The notes: generated by a model not told the origin, from the letters alone. DNA of 62,280 nt from Rhodocyclales bacterium (GCA_016235765.1 JACRIZ010000091.1:1-62280), one strand, 5' to 3'; positions 51,790 through 61,500 are shown, counted from the stretch's first letter. Program-made: numbers and translations.

Positions 51790-52562
51790 CCGCTGACTTC
51801 GTCGGCCCAGTGTAGCAGCCGGTAGTTGAATCCGTGCTCCAGCGTCGGCTTGACGACCTGAAAGTAGGGCGAGACGTCGAAGTCGCGCGGCACGAACAGG
51901 CTGTGGTGGCGGACGCGCAGAATCTCCTCGACGCAGTCCGGACAGTCGTCGCGTGCCGCCGCCTTGATCTTCACGACGGGCAGGATCGGATAGCGCACCG
52001 CCTGGAAGCACTGCGCGACCAGCGTCGAGCATATCGCGCGGGTCGGATCGCCGCTGCCGAGCGCCAGCATGCGCCGGCGCCAGCGCTGCGGCACCGGTGG
52101 CGTGGGGATCAGGTAGCGCAGCAGGTCGATCACGTTGCGCAGGTCGTAGTGTTGGCCGACCCTGGCCAGCGCGAAGGCGACGACTCGTTCGCGGTCTGTC
52201 TCGGTCAGGCCGACCGGGCGGCAGATGCGGCAGTGCAGGCCGGCGAACTCCTCGATGCCGACCAGGCGGATACCGGCGACGATGTCGGCCTCGACGAAAC
52301 AGTGCGGTGACCCGTCCTTGCCGCAATTGCCCACATAGAGCGCGGCATGTGACCAGGTCGACTGCGTCAGGTACTTGATGGCCACGCTCACGCGCGTCTG
52401 GCCCTCGACCAGCAGGACGTCGCCAACGCGCAGCGTTGCGGCGAGCAGACCCTGCGGCGGCGGCGGCGAGGTGCCATGCACGTGTGCCGTCCGGCTCAGC
52501 CAGCGTCCGAGTCGCCGACCTATGGCGGCAGCGATGGCGGAGCGAGTCGAGCGGAACCACAT
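51786..52562 (-). CDS. YiiX/NlpC-P60-like permuted papain-fold hydrolase
   Basis: This 258-residue protein has LRVGDVLLVEGQTRVSVAIKYLTQSTWSHAALYVG with the catalytic His, and AICSTLVAQCFQAVRYPI with the catalytic Cys further on, the circular-permuted order of the YiiX/YebB hydrolases. It may cleave lipid-linked or peptidoglycan amide bonds. A basic N-terminal helix is present but no clear signal. It is joined to the HD-GYP gene by a four-base overlap. P4 lies about 55 bases upstream. The ATG at 52562 follows GGGAGACG. Confidence 0.78.
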   Translation of the reverse strand: MWFRSTRSAIAAAIGRRLGRWLSRTAHVHGTSPPPPQGLLAATLRVGDVLLVEGQTRVSVAIKYLTQSTWSHAALYVGNCGKDGSPHCFVEADIVAGIRLVGIEEFAGLHCRICRPVGLTETDRERVVAFALARVGQHYDLRNVIDLLRYLIPTPPVPQRWRRRMLALGSGDPTRAICSTLVAQCFQAVRYPILPVVKIKAAARDDCPDCVEEILRVRHHSLFVPRDFDVSPYFQVVKPTLEHGFNYRLLHWADEVSG

Positions 52563-52615
52563 GACAGCGTCTCCCGATGGGGTGCCCGGCCGGCAACTTG
52601 CGACCGGGCTGGCCA

Positions 52616-52646
52616 TTAGTCGCTGCCGGACACCGATTGTTTACAC
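52616..52646 (-). promoter_or_regulatory. ECF-type promoter P4 (YiiX/HD-GYP operon)
   Basis: On the minus strand GTGTAAA, a 17-base spacer and CGACTAA, 54 bases before the ATG at 52562. The last base of the -35 block is A in place of G. It is back-to-back with P9. Confidence 0.68.
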
Positions 52647-52661
52647 TGGCACGCTGCGGGC

Positions 52662-52692
52662 CTGTAAGGAGGACGCGGCGCTCGACGACCAA
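52662..52692 (+). promoter_or_regulatory. ECF-type promoter P9 (122-residue gene)
   Basis: TGTAAG at 52663-52668, a 17-base spacer, then CGACCAA at 52686-52692. It is 30 bases before the ATG at 52722 and lies back-to-back with P4, only about 16 bases away. GTAAGGAGG resembles a ribosome site, but no gene starts after it. Confidence 0.6.
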
Positions 52693-52721
52693 TGCAGATT
52701 CGGCTCGAAAAGGATAATGCC

Positions 52722-53090
52722 ATGGCAAGCGCGACCATCACCATCAACCACCGCCCCGTCGTCGTCGAATGGACGCCGGCCGCCGCCCGCGAACTGGAGC
52801 GCCGCGCGGCGCCTCTCTACGTCGAACTGGAACTCTACTTCTCCTGCCTGGTGAAGAAGTTCGTGCATTTCCGGGAGGATTCGCGGGGAAAGCCGACGGT
52901 GCCGGTCGGCAACGGGCTGCACCTGTACTTCCGGCCGGTGACCTCGACGGCTTGCACCTTCGAAGTCGCCGAGCGACTCGGCCGCCAGCCCGAAATGGAC
53001 ATCGAAAGCGTGGCCCTGAGCCATGTCGCGCCTAAGCAGGTGTTCATCGACCACGTTGGCGGGCAGTGGCGCGGCAGCTTCAACTTCTAG
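52722..53090 (+). CDS. Unrecognised small protein with an ECF-type promoter
   Basis: This 122-residue protein has no family that I recognise. It is a soluble alpha/beta protein with a helix at 20-45 holding one Cys (FSCLVKKFVHFRED) and a second Cys in TSTACTFEVAERLG; no signal peptide. The ATG at 52722 follows AAGGA; an earlier in-frame ATG (52692) overlaps the P9 -10 block. The gene is divergent from the YiiX/HD-GYP pair, and both have ECF-type motifs, which suggests a shared response. Confidence 0.65.
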   Translation: MASATITINHRPVVVEWTPAAARELERRAAPLYVELELYFSCLVKKFVHFREDSRGKPTVPVGNGLHLYFRPVTSTACTFEVAERLGRQPEMDIESVALSHVAPKQVFIDHVGGQWRGSFNF

Positions 53091-53105
53091 GACACAGATG
53101 AGAAA

Positions 53106-53123
53106 GGCCGCCTCGCGGCGGCC
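53106..53123 (-). terminator. Terminator hairpin between convergent small genes
   Basis: GGCCGCC-GCGA-GGCGGCC on the minus strand is a perfect 7-base-pair stem, followed by TTTCTC. It lies after the stop of the 114-residue gene, and the stem itself could also end rightward transcription of the 122-residue gene. Confidence 0.6.
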
Positions 53124-53159
53124 ATTCCCAACCCTGCTGCGGCTATAACCGCGATGAAG

Positions 53160-53504
53160 CTAGTGGGTACCGATCCCGCCGACCGGGCCGAGACGACCCT
53201 CGACGTAGCGGAGGCGCGCAGCGGCGGCTTCGGACTCGCTGTCACGCACCGGGCCCTGGGCGCCAGCCTTCAGTACCGAGATGCTGGCGCTGAATGAACC
53301 GAGATTCACCATGTCGTACATGCTGCGGTCAATCTCGGGAGACTTGCCGGCAGTCCGGAAGTCGCTGAAATAGCCGGGCGCCGAAAAGCCCGCTTCACCC
53401 GTGGCGTCGGTCCAGCCTGCGTGGGCGACGCCGATCGTGGCGACGGCGGTCAGGACGGATACGGCAATGCCGTAGCCGATCTTTGCATTGGTCTTGTCTT
53501 TCAT
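53160..53504 (-). CDS. Small secreted protein of unknown function
   Basis: This 114-residue protein has a signal peptide (about 1-29, VATIGVAHA end) followed by an 85-residue mature part: GWTDATGEAGFSAPGYFSDF, MYDMVNLGSFSASISVLKAG, and EAAAARLRYVEG. No cysteine occurs in the mature part, so it is not a RiPP precursor of the bufferin type. Start ATG at 53504 after AAGGAGAA. It has P5 72 bases upstream. Function unknown; it is a candidate exported product of the stress regulon. Confidence 0.72.
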   Translation of the reverse strand: MKDKTNAKIGYGIAVSVLTAVATIGVAHAGWTDATGEAGFSAPGYFSDFRTAGKSPEIDRSMYDMVNLGSFSASISVLKAGAQGPVRDSESEAAAARLRYVEGRLGPVGGIGTH

Positions 53505-53575
53505 GATGTTCTCCTTCAGTTGTCTCTGTTGGTTGTGGTCGGCAGTCACGCATCGTTTGCGCTCCTGCTGCGTGA

Positions 53576-53605
53576 TTAGTCGCGCCGCACGCCCGGCTCT
53601 TACAC
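53576..53605 (-). promoter_or_regulatory. ECF-type promoter P5 (114-residue secreted protein)
   Basis: On the minus strand GTGTAAG, a 16-base spacer, then CGACTAA, 72 bases before the ATG at 53504. It begins one base past the AhpD-like stop codon. Confidence 0.75.
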
Positions 53606-54175
53606 TCATGCGACCTGGTAGGCCGCAAATCTTTCGTCGACCACGGTTTCGAACAGGTGATTGGAATAGTTGCTGAGCGTCTTCGCCGCGGCGGCCAGAA
53701 TGACCTGCAGCGCATCGCGTTCCGTGAAGCCGGCGGCGAGAAACGTTGCGCCGGTGGCGGCCTCCGGCTTGCCGCCGGTCCTGACCAGTTCCTGCGCGAA
53801 GGCGAACAGCGCCTGCAGGCGGGCGTCGGGGATCGGCTGGTGCGCGCGGATGGCGGCGAGCACCGGCGCCGGCACGCCGGACATCTTGTCGGCGAGCATG
53901 CTGTGGGCGGCCATGCAGTAGTGGCAGCCGTTCTGCTGGCTGATGGCGAGGAACACCACCTCCTGCTCGGCCGGCGAGAAGCCGGAGTGCTGGCGAAATG
54001 CGTTGTAGCCATGCAGGTAGGTGCTCAGCACGCCGGGCACATTGACCATGTTGGCGTACATGTTGGGGATGAAACCGACCTGCTTCTGGGCCGCTGCCAG
54101 GACTTCCTGCTGGACGGGATCGGCGGTGGCGAGGGAGATGCTGCTCAACTTGCTGGCGACGAAGTGCTGGCTCAT
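53606..54175 (-). CDS. AhpD-like carboxymuconolactone decarboxylase-family protein
   Basis: This 189-residue all-helical AhpD-fold protein has the active-site stretch QQNGCHYCMAAHSMLA, with CxxC and the nearby His needed for peroxidatic or thiol-relay activity. It belongs to the CMD family used as an alkylhydroperoxidase. It starts after GGAGGTGC, with an 18-base palindrome upstream, and is divergent from an AraC-type regulator that probably controls it. Confidence 0.88.
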   Translation of the reverse strand: MSQHFVASKLSSISLATADPVQQEVLAAAQKQVGFIPNMYANMVNVPGVLSTYLHGYNAFRQHSGFSPAEQEVVFLAISQQNGCHYCMAAHSMLADKMSGVPAPVLAAIRAHQPIPDARLQALFAFAQELVRTGGKPEAATGATFLAAGFTERDALQVILAAAAKTLSNYSNHLFETVVDERFAAYQVA

Positions 54176-54202
54176 GGTGCACCTCCGTAGTGTTTGCTTG
54201 CA

Positions 54203-54220
54203 CATGCCCTTTGGGACATG
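54203..54220. promoter_or_regulatory. Palindrome between the AhpD-like and AraC-type genes
   Basis: CATGCCCTTTGGGACATG is an 18-base inverted repeat with one mismatched pair. It lies between the divergent starts at 54175 and 54294. It may be the operator of the AraC-type regulator or another factor. Confidence 0.45.
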
Positions 54221-54293
54221 ACTGCAGGTTAGTGGCCGGAGTGTGACTTGCGGCTATCATTCGTCTCACGTTCATAACCATTCGCACGCCACC

Positions 54294-55124
54294 ATGGACA
54301 CTCCGGACAACATTTCCCGCCTGCTCGAACATGTCGGCCTGCGTGCGACGACCTTCTACGTAGGCCCGCTGTGCGGGCTGCACGACTTTGGCGCCAAGGA
54401 GGGTGTCGGCCACCTGCACGTGATCCGCGGCGGCGAACTGGCCGCCGTGCAGGCCGGCCAGCGCCGGATCGTGGTGCGCGAGCCGACGCTGCTGTTCTAC
54501 CCGCGCCCGGTCGACCATCGGCTGGACATTGCCGCTCGCGCTTCGGCCGACGTGTTGTGCGCCAGCGTGCGCTACGACGCCGGGCTGGACAATGCCATCA
54601 CGCAGTCGTTCCCGACGGTGGTGGTGGTTCCGTTCAGCGCCCAGCCGCGCCTCGGGCCGACGCTGGCGGTGCTATTCGACGAGGCGGCCGACGACAAGCC
54701 CGGCCGCCAGGTGATGCTCGACCGCCTGTGCGACGTGCTGCTGGTACAGATCGTGCGTCATGCCATGGCGCACGGCCTGGTGACGCGAGGGGTGCTGGCC
54801 GGACTGGCGCATCCGCGCCTCGGCCGCGTGCTGGTCGAGGTGCTGGATGCGCCCGCGCAACCATGGGCACTCGAATCGATGGCGGCGCGTGCGCACCTGT
54901 CGCGCAACGCCTTCGCCCGCCAGTTCCGGGAGGTGGTCGGCTACACGCCGGCCGATTTCCTTACCCGGCGGCGCATCGCCCTGGCGCAACGCCTGCTGCG
55001 CAGTGGCCGGCCAGTGGGACTGGTGGCCGGCGAGGTCGGCTACAACAGCCAGCCGGCCTTCTCGCGCGCCTTCATCCGCGAGGTGGGCGTCGGCCCTTCG
55101 GTCTGGCTGCGGACGGTGGTGTAA
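54294..55124 (+). CDS. AraC-family transcriptional regulator with cupin sensor
   Basis: This 276-residue regulator has an AraC cupin-6-type N-domain (about 20-170; GLHDFGAKEGVGHLHVIRGG) and a C-terminal double helix-turn-helix domain (about 190-270; LSRNAFARQFREVVGYTPADFLTRRRIALAQRLL ... AGEVGYNSQPAFSRAFIREVG). AraC members with this cupin often sense redox or aromatic compounds. Divergent from the AhpD-like gene, which is a likely target. Its stop codon lies inside the -35 block of P7. Confidence 0.88.
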   Translation: MDTPDNISRLLEHVGLRATTFYVGPLCGLHDFGAKEGVGHLHVIRGGELAAVQAGQRRIVVREPTLLFYPRPVDHRLDIAARASADVLCASVRYDAGLDNAITQSFPTVVVVPFSAQPRLGPTLAVLFDEAADDKPGRQVMLDRLCDVLLVQIVRHAMAHGLVTRGVLAGLAHPRLGRVLVEVLDAPAQPWALESMAARAHLSRNAFARQFREVVGYTPADFLTRRRIALAQRLLRSGRPVGLVAGEVGYNSQPAFSRAFIREVGVGPSVWLRTVV

Positions 55125-55149
55125 GAGAACGGCCCCGGTGTTCGACCAA
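55119..55149 (+). promoter_or_regulatory. ECF-type promoter P7 (lipoprotein gene)
   Basis: GTGTAAG at 55119-55125, a 17-base spacer, then CGACCAA at 55143-55149, 43 bases before the ATG at 55192. The -35 block contains the TAA stop codon of the AraC-type gene, so it lies at a gene boundary. Confidence 0.68.
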
Positions 55150-55191
55150 GCGAAGTGCGGCATGCCGCGCCCACCCCATGAGGAGAACTCC

Positions 55192-55749
55192 ATGCACAAG
55201 AACCTTGCTCTGATCGCTTCGCTGACCCTTGCCCTCGCCGCCTGTGGTTCGATGAATCGGCCGATGGCGACTTCTGCGCTGCAACTTTCGCCTACTGACG
55301 CCCACCTGCCGCCCGGTGCACGCGGCGATTTCCAGAAGGCCGCCACCGGTCAGGTCTTGCCTCACCACCTCGGCCTGATGCTGCGGACCGCAGACGGCGC
55401 GCCGCTGAACGGCGTCGGCATTGCGCCGCGCGATCTGAAACTCCAGGCCCGCTACACGGGCGGATTGCTGGTGCAGGACAGCAATGGCGACAAGCTGCTC
55501 GATCCCGTCGCCGACAAGGTCGTCGGCGGCATCATCGGCGCGGCGCCGGCCGGCGCCAGAGGACAGTCGGCCACCAGCCCCCGCGGCACGGACGGCAAGC
55601 CCATCCTGTCTGGAGAGGTACAGGGCAAGCCGGGATTGATGCCCGTCGAATTCCGCACCGGCGACCAGCCGGGACTCTATCGCCCAACGTTCGAACTGAT
55701 GGGCGGCAACAGCCACCAATTCACGCTGGAAGCTATTGCCGGCAGGTGA
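55192..55749 (+). CDS. Putative lipoprotein of unknown function
   Basis: This 185-residue lipoprotein has a signal with lipobox LAAC (Cys18) and a mature part of about 165 residues without other Cys: GLMLRTADGAPLNGVGIAPRDLKLQ ... LVQDSNGDKLLDPVADKVV. The family is not recognised. It lies between the AraC-type regulator and the convergent HAD gene and has its own ECF-type promoter (P7). The ATG at 55192 follows GAGGAG. Confidence 0.75.
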   Translation: MHKNLALIASLTLALAACGSMNRPMATSALQLSPTDAHLPPGARGDFQKAATGQVLPHHLGLMLRTADGAPLNGVGIAPRDLKLQARYTGGLLVQDSNGDKLLDPVADKVVGGIIGAAPAGARGQSATSPRGTDGKPILSGEVQGKPGLMPVEFRTGDQPGLYRPTFELMGGNSHQFTLEAIAGR

Positions 55750-55761
55750 GGGACACGCCGC

Positions 55762-56451
55762 TCAGGCCACAAGCATCGCCGGTAGCTGCGACAAGTCGCG
55801 AATCTCGCCATCCGGCGTGGCCGGGATGCGTTCCGGCGCCTGGGCGGAGCGGTTGCACCACAACACCTTCAAGCCGAAGGCCTTGGCGCTGAAAGCGTCC
55901 CAGCCGTTCGAAGACAGGAAGAGGATGTTCTCCGCAGCGATGCCAAGGCGCTCCGGCGCCAGCGCGTAGACTCGCGGATGCGGTTTGAACACGCCGACAT
56001 CCTCCACCGACAGTACGGCGTCGAAGTACTCGCCGATGCCGGAGTTCATCGCTGCGGCGGCCAGCATGCCCGGTGTGCCGTTCGAGAGTATCGCCCGCTT
56101 GATACCGCGCGACCTGAGTTCGGCGAGCATGGCCGGTACTTCGGGGTAGGCGGAGATCGAGAGATACAGGTTCAGCAGGCGGTCGCGCAGCGCGTTGTCC
56201 GCGATGCCCAGGCTGGCCATGGCGTAGTCGAGCGCGTCGCCGGTGACCTGCCAGAAGTCGGCGTGACGGCCACCCAACCCGCGGAGCCAGGTGTATTGCA
56301 GTTGTTTTGCGCGCCACAGGTCGGAAAGCGCCTGCCAGCGTTCGCCCAGGGTGTCCTGCGCACCGCGCGCGACGCTGCCGACATCGAACAGCGTTCCGTA
56401 GGCGTCGAAGACGCAAGCGCGGATGCCGTCGATACGGAGGGCGGCCATCAT
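55762..56451 (-). CDS. HAD-superfamily hydrolase (haloacid dehalogenase type II)
   Basis: This 229-residue HAD protein has motif I (VFDAYGTLFDV with Asp nucleophile), motif II (AILSNGTPGM), motif III Lys (VGVFKPHPRVY) and motif IV-like (FLSSNGWDA), all matching type II 2-haloacid dehalogenases. Its ATG overlaps the pit stop (ATGA), so it is the last gene of the arsS-arsM-pit-HAD operon. Dephosphorylation or dehalogenation of an intermediate is possible; the substrate is not shown. Confidence 0.85.
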   Translation of the reverse strand: MMAALRIDGIRACVFDAYGTLFDVGSVARGAQDTLGERWQALSDLWRAKQLQYTWLRGLGGRHADFWQVTGDALDYAMASLGIADNALRDRLLNLYLSISAYPEVPAMLAELRSRGIKRAILSNGTPGMLAAAAMNSGIGEYFDAVLSVEDVGVFKPHPRVYALAPERLGIAAENILFLSSNGWDAFSAKAFGLKVLWCNRSAQAPERIPATPDGEIRDLSQLPAMLVA

Positions 56452-57530
56452 TGCGCTCCCAGGCCGGTGGCCGCCAGCCAGGCCAGCCCGGCAGCCAGCG
56501 GCAGCGTGGCGACCCAGGACAGGACGATGCCGCGCACGGCGGTGCGGTCGACGGTGCCCGCGCTCGCCCCCATGCCGGCGATGGCGCCGACGGAGACGTG
56601 GGTAGTGGACACCGGCATGCCGAGCTTGCTGGCGAACAGCACCAGTGTTGCCGTGACGAGGTTCGCCGCCAGGCCTTGGCCGTGGTCCATGCGCGTAACG
56701 CGCCGGCTCATGGTGACGGCGACGCGGCGCGCATGCAGCAGGCCGCCCGCTGCCATGACGACCGCGATGGCCACGGCCGCACCAGCGGCATCGAGGGCGC
56801 TGCCCGCCAGCAGCAGGGCAGCGAGCTTGGGTGTGTCGTTCACCCCGCGCGCGAAGCAGATCAGCGTGGCCGACGCGATATGGGCACGATCGCCCGCCCG
56901 GGCCAGGGAGAGGCGTGCCACCACGCCTGACTTTTCCCGGCACTGCTCGGTCGGCGCGATTACCAACGTGGGCAGGGCATTGCCGACCATCATGGCGCCG
57001 ACCGGCGGCGCAACGGCGACCGGCGCGACTACGCAGGCGCAATCGTCGGCCGGCAGCCGATTGCCGAAGCGCGACGCAGCGTAGCCGAGCAGCGCCGCGA
57101 CCATCGGACTGGCCAGCAGGGGCAGCAGGAACAGGCTCGCCAAGGCGGCGTACCGCACTTCGGCACCCGGCTGGGCAAGGCCGGCGCCCACCAGGCCACC
57201 GATCAGCGCGTGGGTGGTCGAGATCGGCAGGCCCAGCCGCGTCGCCAACAGGAGGGTGAGCGCGGCGCCCAGGCCGACGGCGGCGATGAACTGCGGCGCG
57301 TTCGCCACCGCGTCCGGCACCAGGCCGCGGCCGGAGAACTGCTGGACCAGCGAGCCGGCCAGCCACCAGGAGGCCAGACTGCCAAGGACCGTGGCCAGCG
57401 TCGCCAGCAGCAGCGCCCGCCGGTAGTCCAGCGTTTCGCTGCCCCACACGGTCGCAAAACCCTTGAAGTTGTCGTTGGCGCCGTTCCAGTAGACCATGAA
57501 CAAGGCGGCGGCGATCGGCAGAAACTCCAT
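56448..57530 (-). CDS. PiT-family inorganic phosphate transporter
   Basis: This 360-residue transporter has about ten membrane segments and the two duplicated PiT signatures: FMVYWNGANDNFKGFATVWG near the start and ASATLICFARGVNDTPKLAAL in the second half, plus LPISTTHALIGG and MPVSTTHVSVG. It may carry phosphate, or arsenate by mimicry. It follows arsM by 24 bases and shares the arsS promoter. A copy of the dispersed 26-base repeat encodes CREKSGVVARL in the central cytoplasmic loop. Confidence 0.9.
   Translation of the reverse strand: MEFLPIAAALFMVYWNGANDNFKGFATVWGSETLDYRRALLLATLATVLGSLASWWLAGSLVQQFSGRGLVPDAVANAPQFIAAVGLGAALTLLLATRLGLPISTTHALIGGLVGAGLAQPGAEVRYAALASLFLLPLLASPMVAALLGYAASRFGNRLPADDCACVVAPVAVAPPVGAMMVGNALPTLVIAPTEQCREKSGVVARLSLARAGDRAHIASATLICFARGVNDTPKLAALLLAGSALDAAGAAVAIAVVMAAGGLLHARRVAVTMSRRVTRMDHGQGLAANLVTATLVLFASKLGMPVSTTHVSVGAIAGMGASAGTVDRTAVRGIVLSWVATLPLAAGLAWLAATGLGAQ
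56912..56940 (-). repeat. Dispersed ~26-base repeat, copy E (inside pit)
   Basis: On the minus strand it reads CCGGGAAAAGTCAGGCGTGG then TGGCACGCC. It lies in frame within the Pit gene, in the loop between the two halves of the transporter, and encodes REKSGVVARL. It is the copy closest to the non-coding copy B. Confidence 0.65.
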
Positions 57531-57554
57531 GGCCCTCTCCTTGCGTGCGACGAC

Positions 57555-58604
57555 TCAGCAGCAGCCGCAGCTTTCTTCGCCGGCGGCCACGCCGGCCTCG
57601 CCCGTGAAGGGCAAGGCCTTGCCGCAACCGGCGAAGATGCCGTAGTGGCGCGAGAAGTCGCCCATGAAATCGAAGTGCGGCGCCAGCCGGCTTTCCTTGA
57701 CCATGCGCCAGGTGTTGCCGCAGACCGGGAAGACGCGGCCGGCTTCGATGCGGTGGTGCTTGTCGAGCACGAAGGCATGCGCCTGCTCGGGGATGCTGCC
57801 GCGATAGACGACCGCCTGGCCATAGTCCTCGCAGTCGGACTCGAGCCCGTCGAGCTTGAACAGCCGGTAGGTCGCCGAAAAGAAGCGCAGGTTGCCGAGG
57901 CGCGGCGCCAGTTCGGCTTCGGTGACCGCCAGCGGCCGGTCCTCGACGAGGCGCGGATCGTTGAAGCCGGCGCGGCGCGCGACGTCGAGGAAGTCGTTCC
58001 AGTAGAGTGCGCCGCCCAGGCATTCGCCGTAGAGCACGGGGTCGTTCCGCACCGACTCCGGGACGCGCCGGTCGGCATAGACGTCGGAGAAGTAGAACTC
58101 GCCGCCGGGCTTGAGCAACCGGTGCACGCCGCGCAGCACGGCGTCCTTGTCGGGCGAGAGATTGACGACGCAGTTGGAGACCACCACGTCGAAGCTGCCG
58201 GGCTCCAGGTCGAGTTCGTCAAGGCGTTCGATGTAGCCGTGCAGGAAGCGCACATTATCGTAGCCGAAGGCGTCGGCGTGGTACGACCGATGTCGCTCGG
58301 CGACGGCGAGCTGCTCGTCGGTCATGTCGACACCGACCACCCGGCCGTTCGGCCCGGCCAGTTGCGCCAGTGCATAGACGTCGCGGCCGGATCCGCTGCC
58401 GAGGTCGAGCACGCGACAGCCGGCCAGCAGCGGCGGCGCGACCAGGCCGCAGCCGTAGTAGCGTTCCAGCACTTCGGGATGGATCTTCGCCAGCAGCGGC
58501 TTGAGCCAGGCCGGCACGCTGGAAACGTCGCAGCAGGCGGTCGTCTTCAGGTCCGCCGTGCCGGCGAGCTGCTTGCCGTAGTAGTCCTTCACGAGTTCGT
58601 GCAT
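57555..58604 (-). CDS. arsM: Arsenite S-adenosylmethionine methyltransferase
   Basis: This 349-residue ArsM has an early Cys pair (Cys24, Cys25) and the SAM motif VLDLGSGSGRDVYALAQ, with VVSNCVVNLSPDK and GECLGGALYW holding further Cys needed for As(III) binding. It methylates arsenite, the step that precedes arsenosugar synthesis. The C-terminus ends in Cys-rich ESCGCC, a possible extra metal site. It starts inside the end of arsS (16-base overlap). Confidence 0.93.
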   Translation of the reverse strand: MHELVKDYYGKQLAGTADLKTTACCDVSSVPAWLKPLLAKIHPEVLERYYGCGLVAPPLLAGCRVLDLGSGSGRDVYALAQLAGPNGRVVGVDMTDEQLAVAERHRSYHADAFGYDNVRFLHGYIERLDELDLEPGSFDVVVSNCVVNLSPDKDAVLRGVHRLLKPGGEFYFSDVYADRRVPESVRNDPVLYGECLGGALYWNDFLDVARRAGFNDPRLVEDRPLAVTEAELAPRLGNLRFFSATYRLFKLDGLESDCEDYGQAVVYRGSIPEQAHAFVLDKHHRIEAGRVFPVCGNTWRMVKESRLAPHFDFMGDFSRHYGIFAGCGKALPFTGEAGVAAGEESCGCC

Positions 58605-59584
58605 GTTGTCTCCTGTTGTGGATGGGCGTCAAGCGCGCCGCCGCAACTGCTGCCCTGGCCGGCGGTGCAGCCGTAGCAGTGGTCGGCGACGCGGATGGCG
58701 CGGTTCTCAAAATCGTGGTCGAGCAATGCCGAGAGATGCACGGGGCCGGCGGCGACGCCGAGCGGCATGCCGAGCATCTGGTTGAAATCGCAGTCATGGA
58801 CGTGGCCCCGCCAGTCCACCGAGATCAGCGTGCGGCACATGACGCCCGGCAGGTTCTCGAGGCGATGCGCGCCCTTCAGCAGGCGCATGTAGTCGTGGAA
58901 CTCGTGGCGCGAAACCAGGGTGCTGCCGAAACGCTTGATCGGCATGTTGGCGAGCGCGAACAACTGGTTGAAGACGATGCCGTAGCGCGTCGCCAACTGC
59001 TCCTTGTAGGCGGCCTCGAGTTGCTGCTGGTCGGGCGGCAGGCTGGGGCCGGTGGGGTTGTAGACGAGGTTCAGTACGCGGCCGCTGCCGGGCAGCCCGT
59101 AGCCGAGCGCGTTGAGCCGGCGCAGCCCGGCGAGGCTCGCCGCGAAGACGCCCTCGCCGCGCTGGCGATCGACGTTCTCCTCCAGATAGCAGGGCAGCGA
59201 GGCGACGAGCTCGAGCTCATGGCCGGCGAGGAACTCGGCGAGGTCTTCCTGTCCCGGCTCTTCGAGGATGGTGAGGTTGCAGCGATCGATGACGTGCAGG
59301 CCCATCCCGCGGGCCGCAACGACCAGGCGCCGGAAGTGGCGATTGAGTTCCGGCGCGCCGCCGGTCAGGTCCAGCGTGGCAACCCCCTGCCGCCTGGCGA
59401 AGCGCAACAGCAGTTCCATCGTGCTCCAGTCCATCTCCTCGGTGCGCTTGGGACTGGCGGCGACATGACAGTGGAAACAGGACTGGTTGCAGCGGTAGCC
59501 GAGGTTGGCCTGCAGCGTTTCCAGTCGCGCCCGCCGCAGCGGCGGGAAATCCGTGGTCACCAGCAGGGGAAAGGTGTCGTGCAT
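58589..59584 (-). CDS. arsS: Arsenosugar biosynthesis radical SAM protein
   Basis: This 331-residue radical SAM enzyme has the CNQSCFHC cluster motif (residues 32-39), LDLTGGAPELNRHF, and a C-terminal Cys-rich SPASM-like region (CRTLISVDWRGHVHDCDFN ... CYGCTAGQGSSCGG). ArsS transfers a 5'-deoxyadenosyl group to dimethylarsinous acid, the first step of arsenosugar (arsenolipid) synthesis. It is first in arsS-arsM-pit-HAD and has P6 28 bases before its start. Confidence 0.93.
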   Translation of the reverse strand: MHDTFPLLVTTDFPPLRRARLETLQANLGYRCNQSCFHCHVAASPKRTEEMDWSTMELLLRFARRQGVATLDLTGGAPELNRHFRRLVVAARGMGLHVIDRCNLTILEEPGQEDLAEFLAGHELELVASLPCYLEENVDRQRGEGVFAASLAGLRRLNALGYGLPGSGRVLNLVYNPTGPSLPPDQQQLEAAYKEQLATRYGIVFNQLFALANMPIKRFGSTLVSRHEFHDYMRLLKGAHRLENLPGVMCRTLISVDWRGHVHDCDFNQMLGMPLGVAAGPVHLSALLDHDFENRAIRVADHCYGCTAGQGSSCGGALDAHPQQETTCTNS

Positions 59585-59611
59585 GAGCGCGCTCCGAACA
59601 AGGTCGATTCC

Positions 59612-59642
59612 TTAGTCGGATCGACGCCGCGAATGCTTACAC
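59612..59642 (-). promoter_or_regulatory. ECF-type promoter P6 (arsS-arsM operon)
   Basis: On the minus strand GTGTAAG, a 17-base spacer, then CGACTAA, 28 bases before the arsS ATG at 59584. One of the best matches. It links arsSM to the sigma factor's own operon 45 kb away. Confidence 0.78.
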
Positions 59643-59678
59643 CTTACGACAACTATCGTCGTCGCGACGCAATCCTCG

Positions 59679-61496
<1,818 letters not shown>

Positions 61497-61500
61497 GTGA

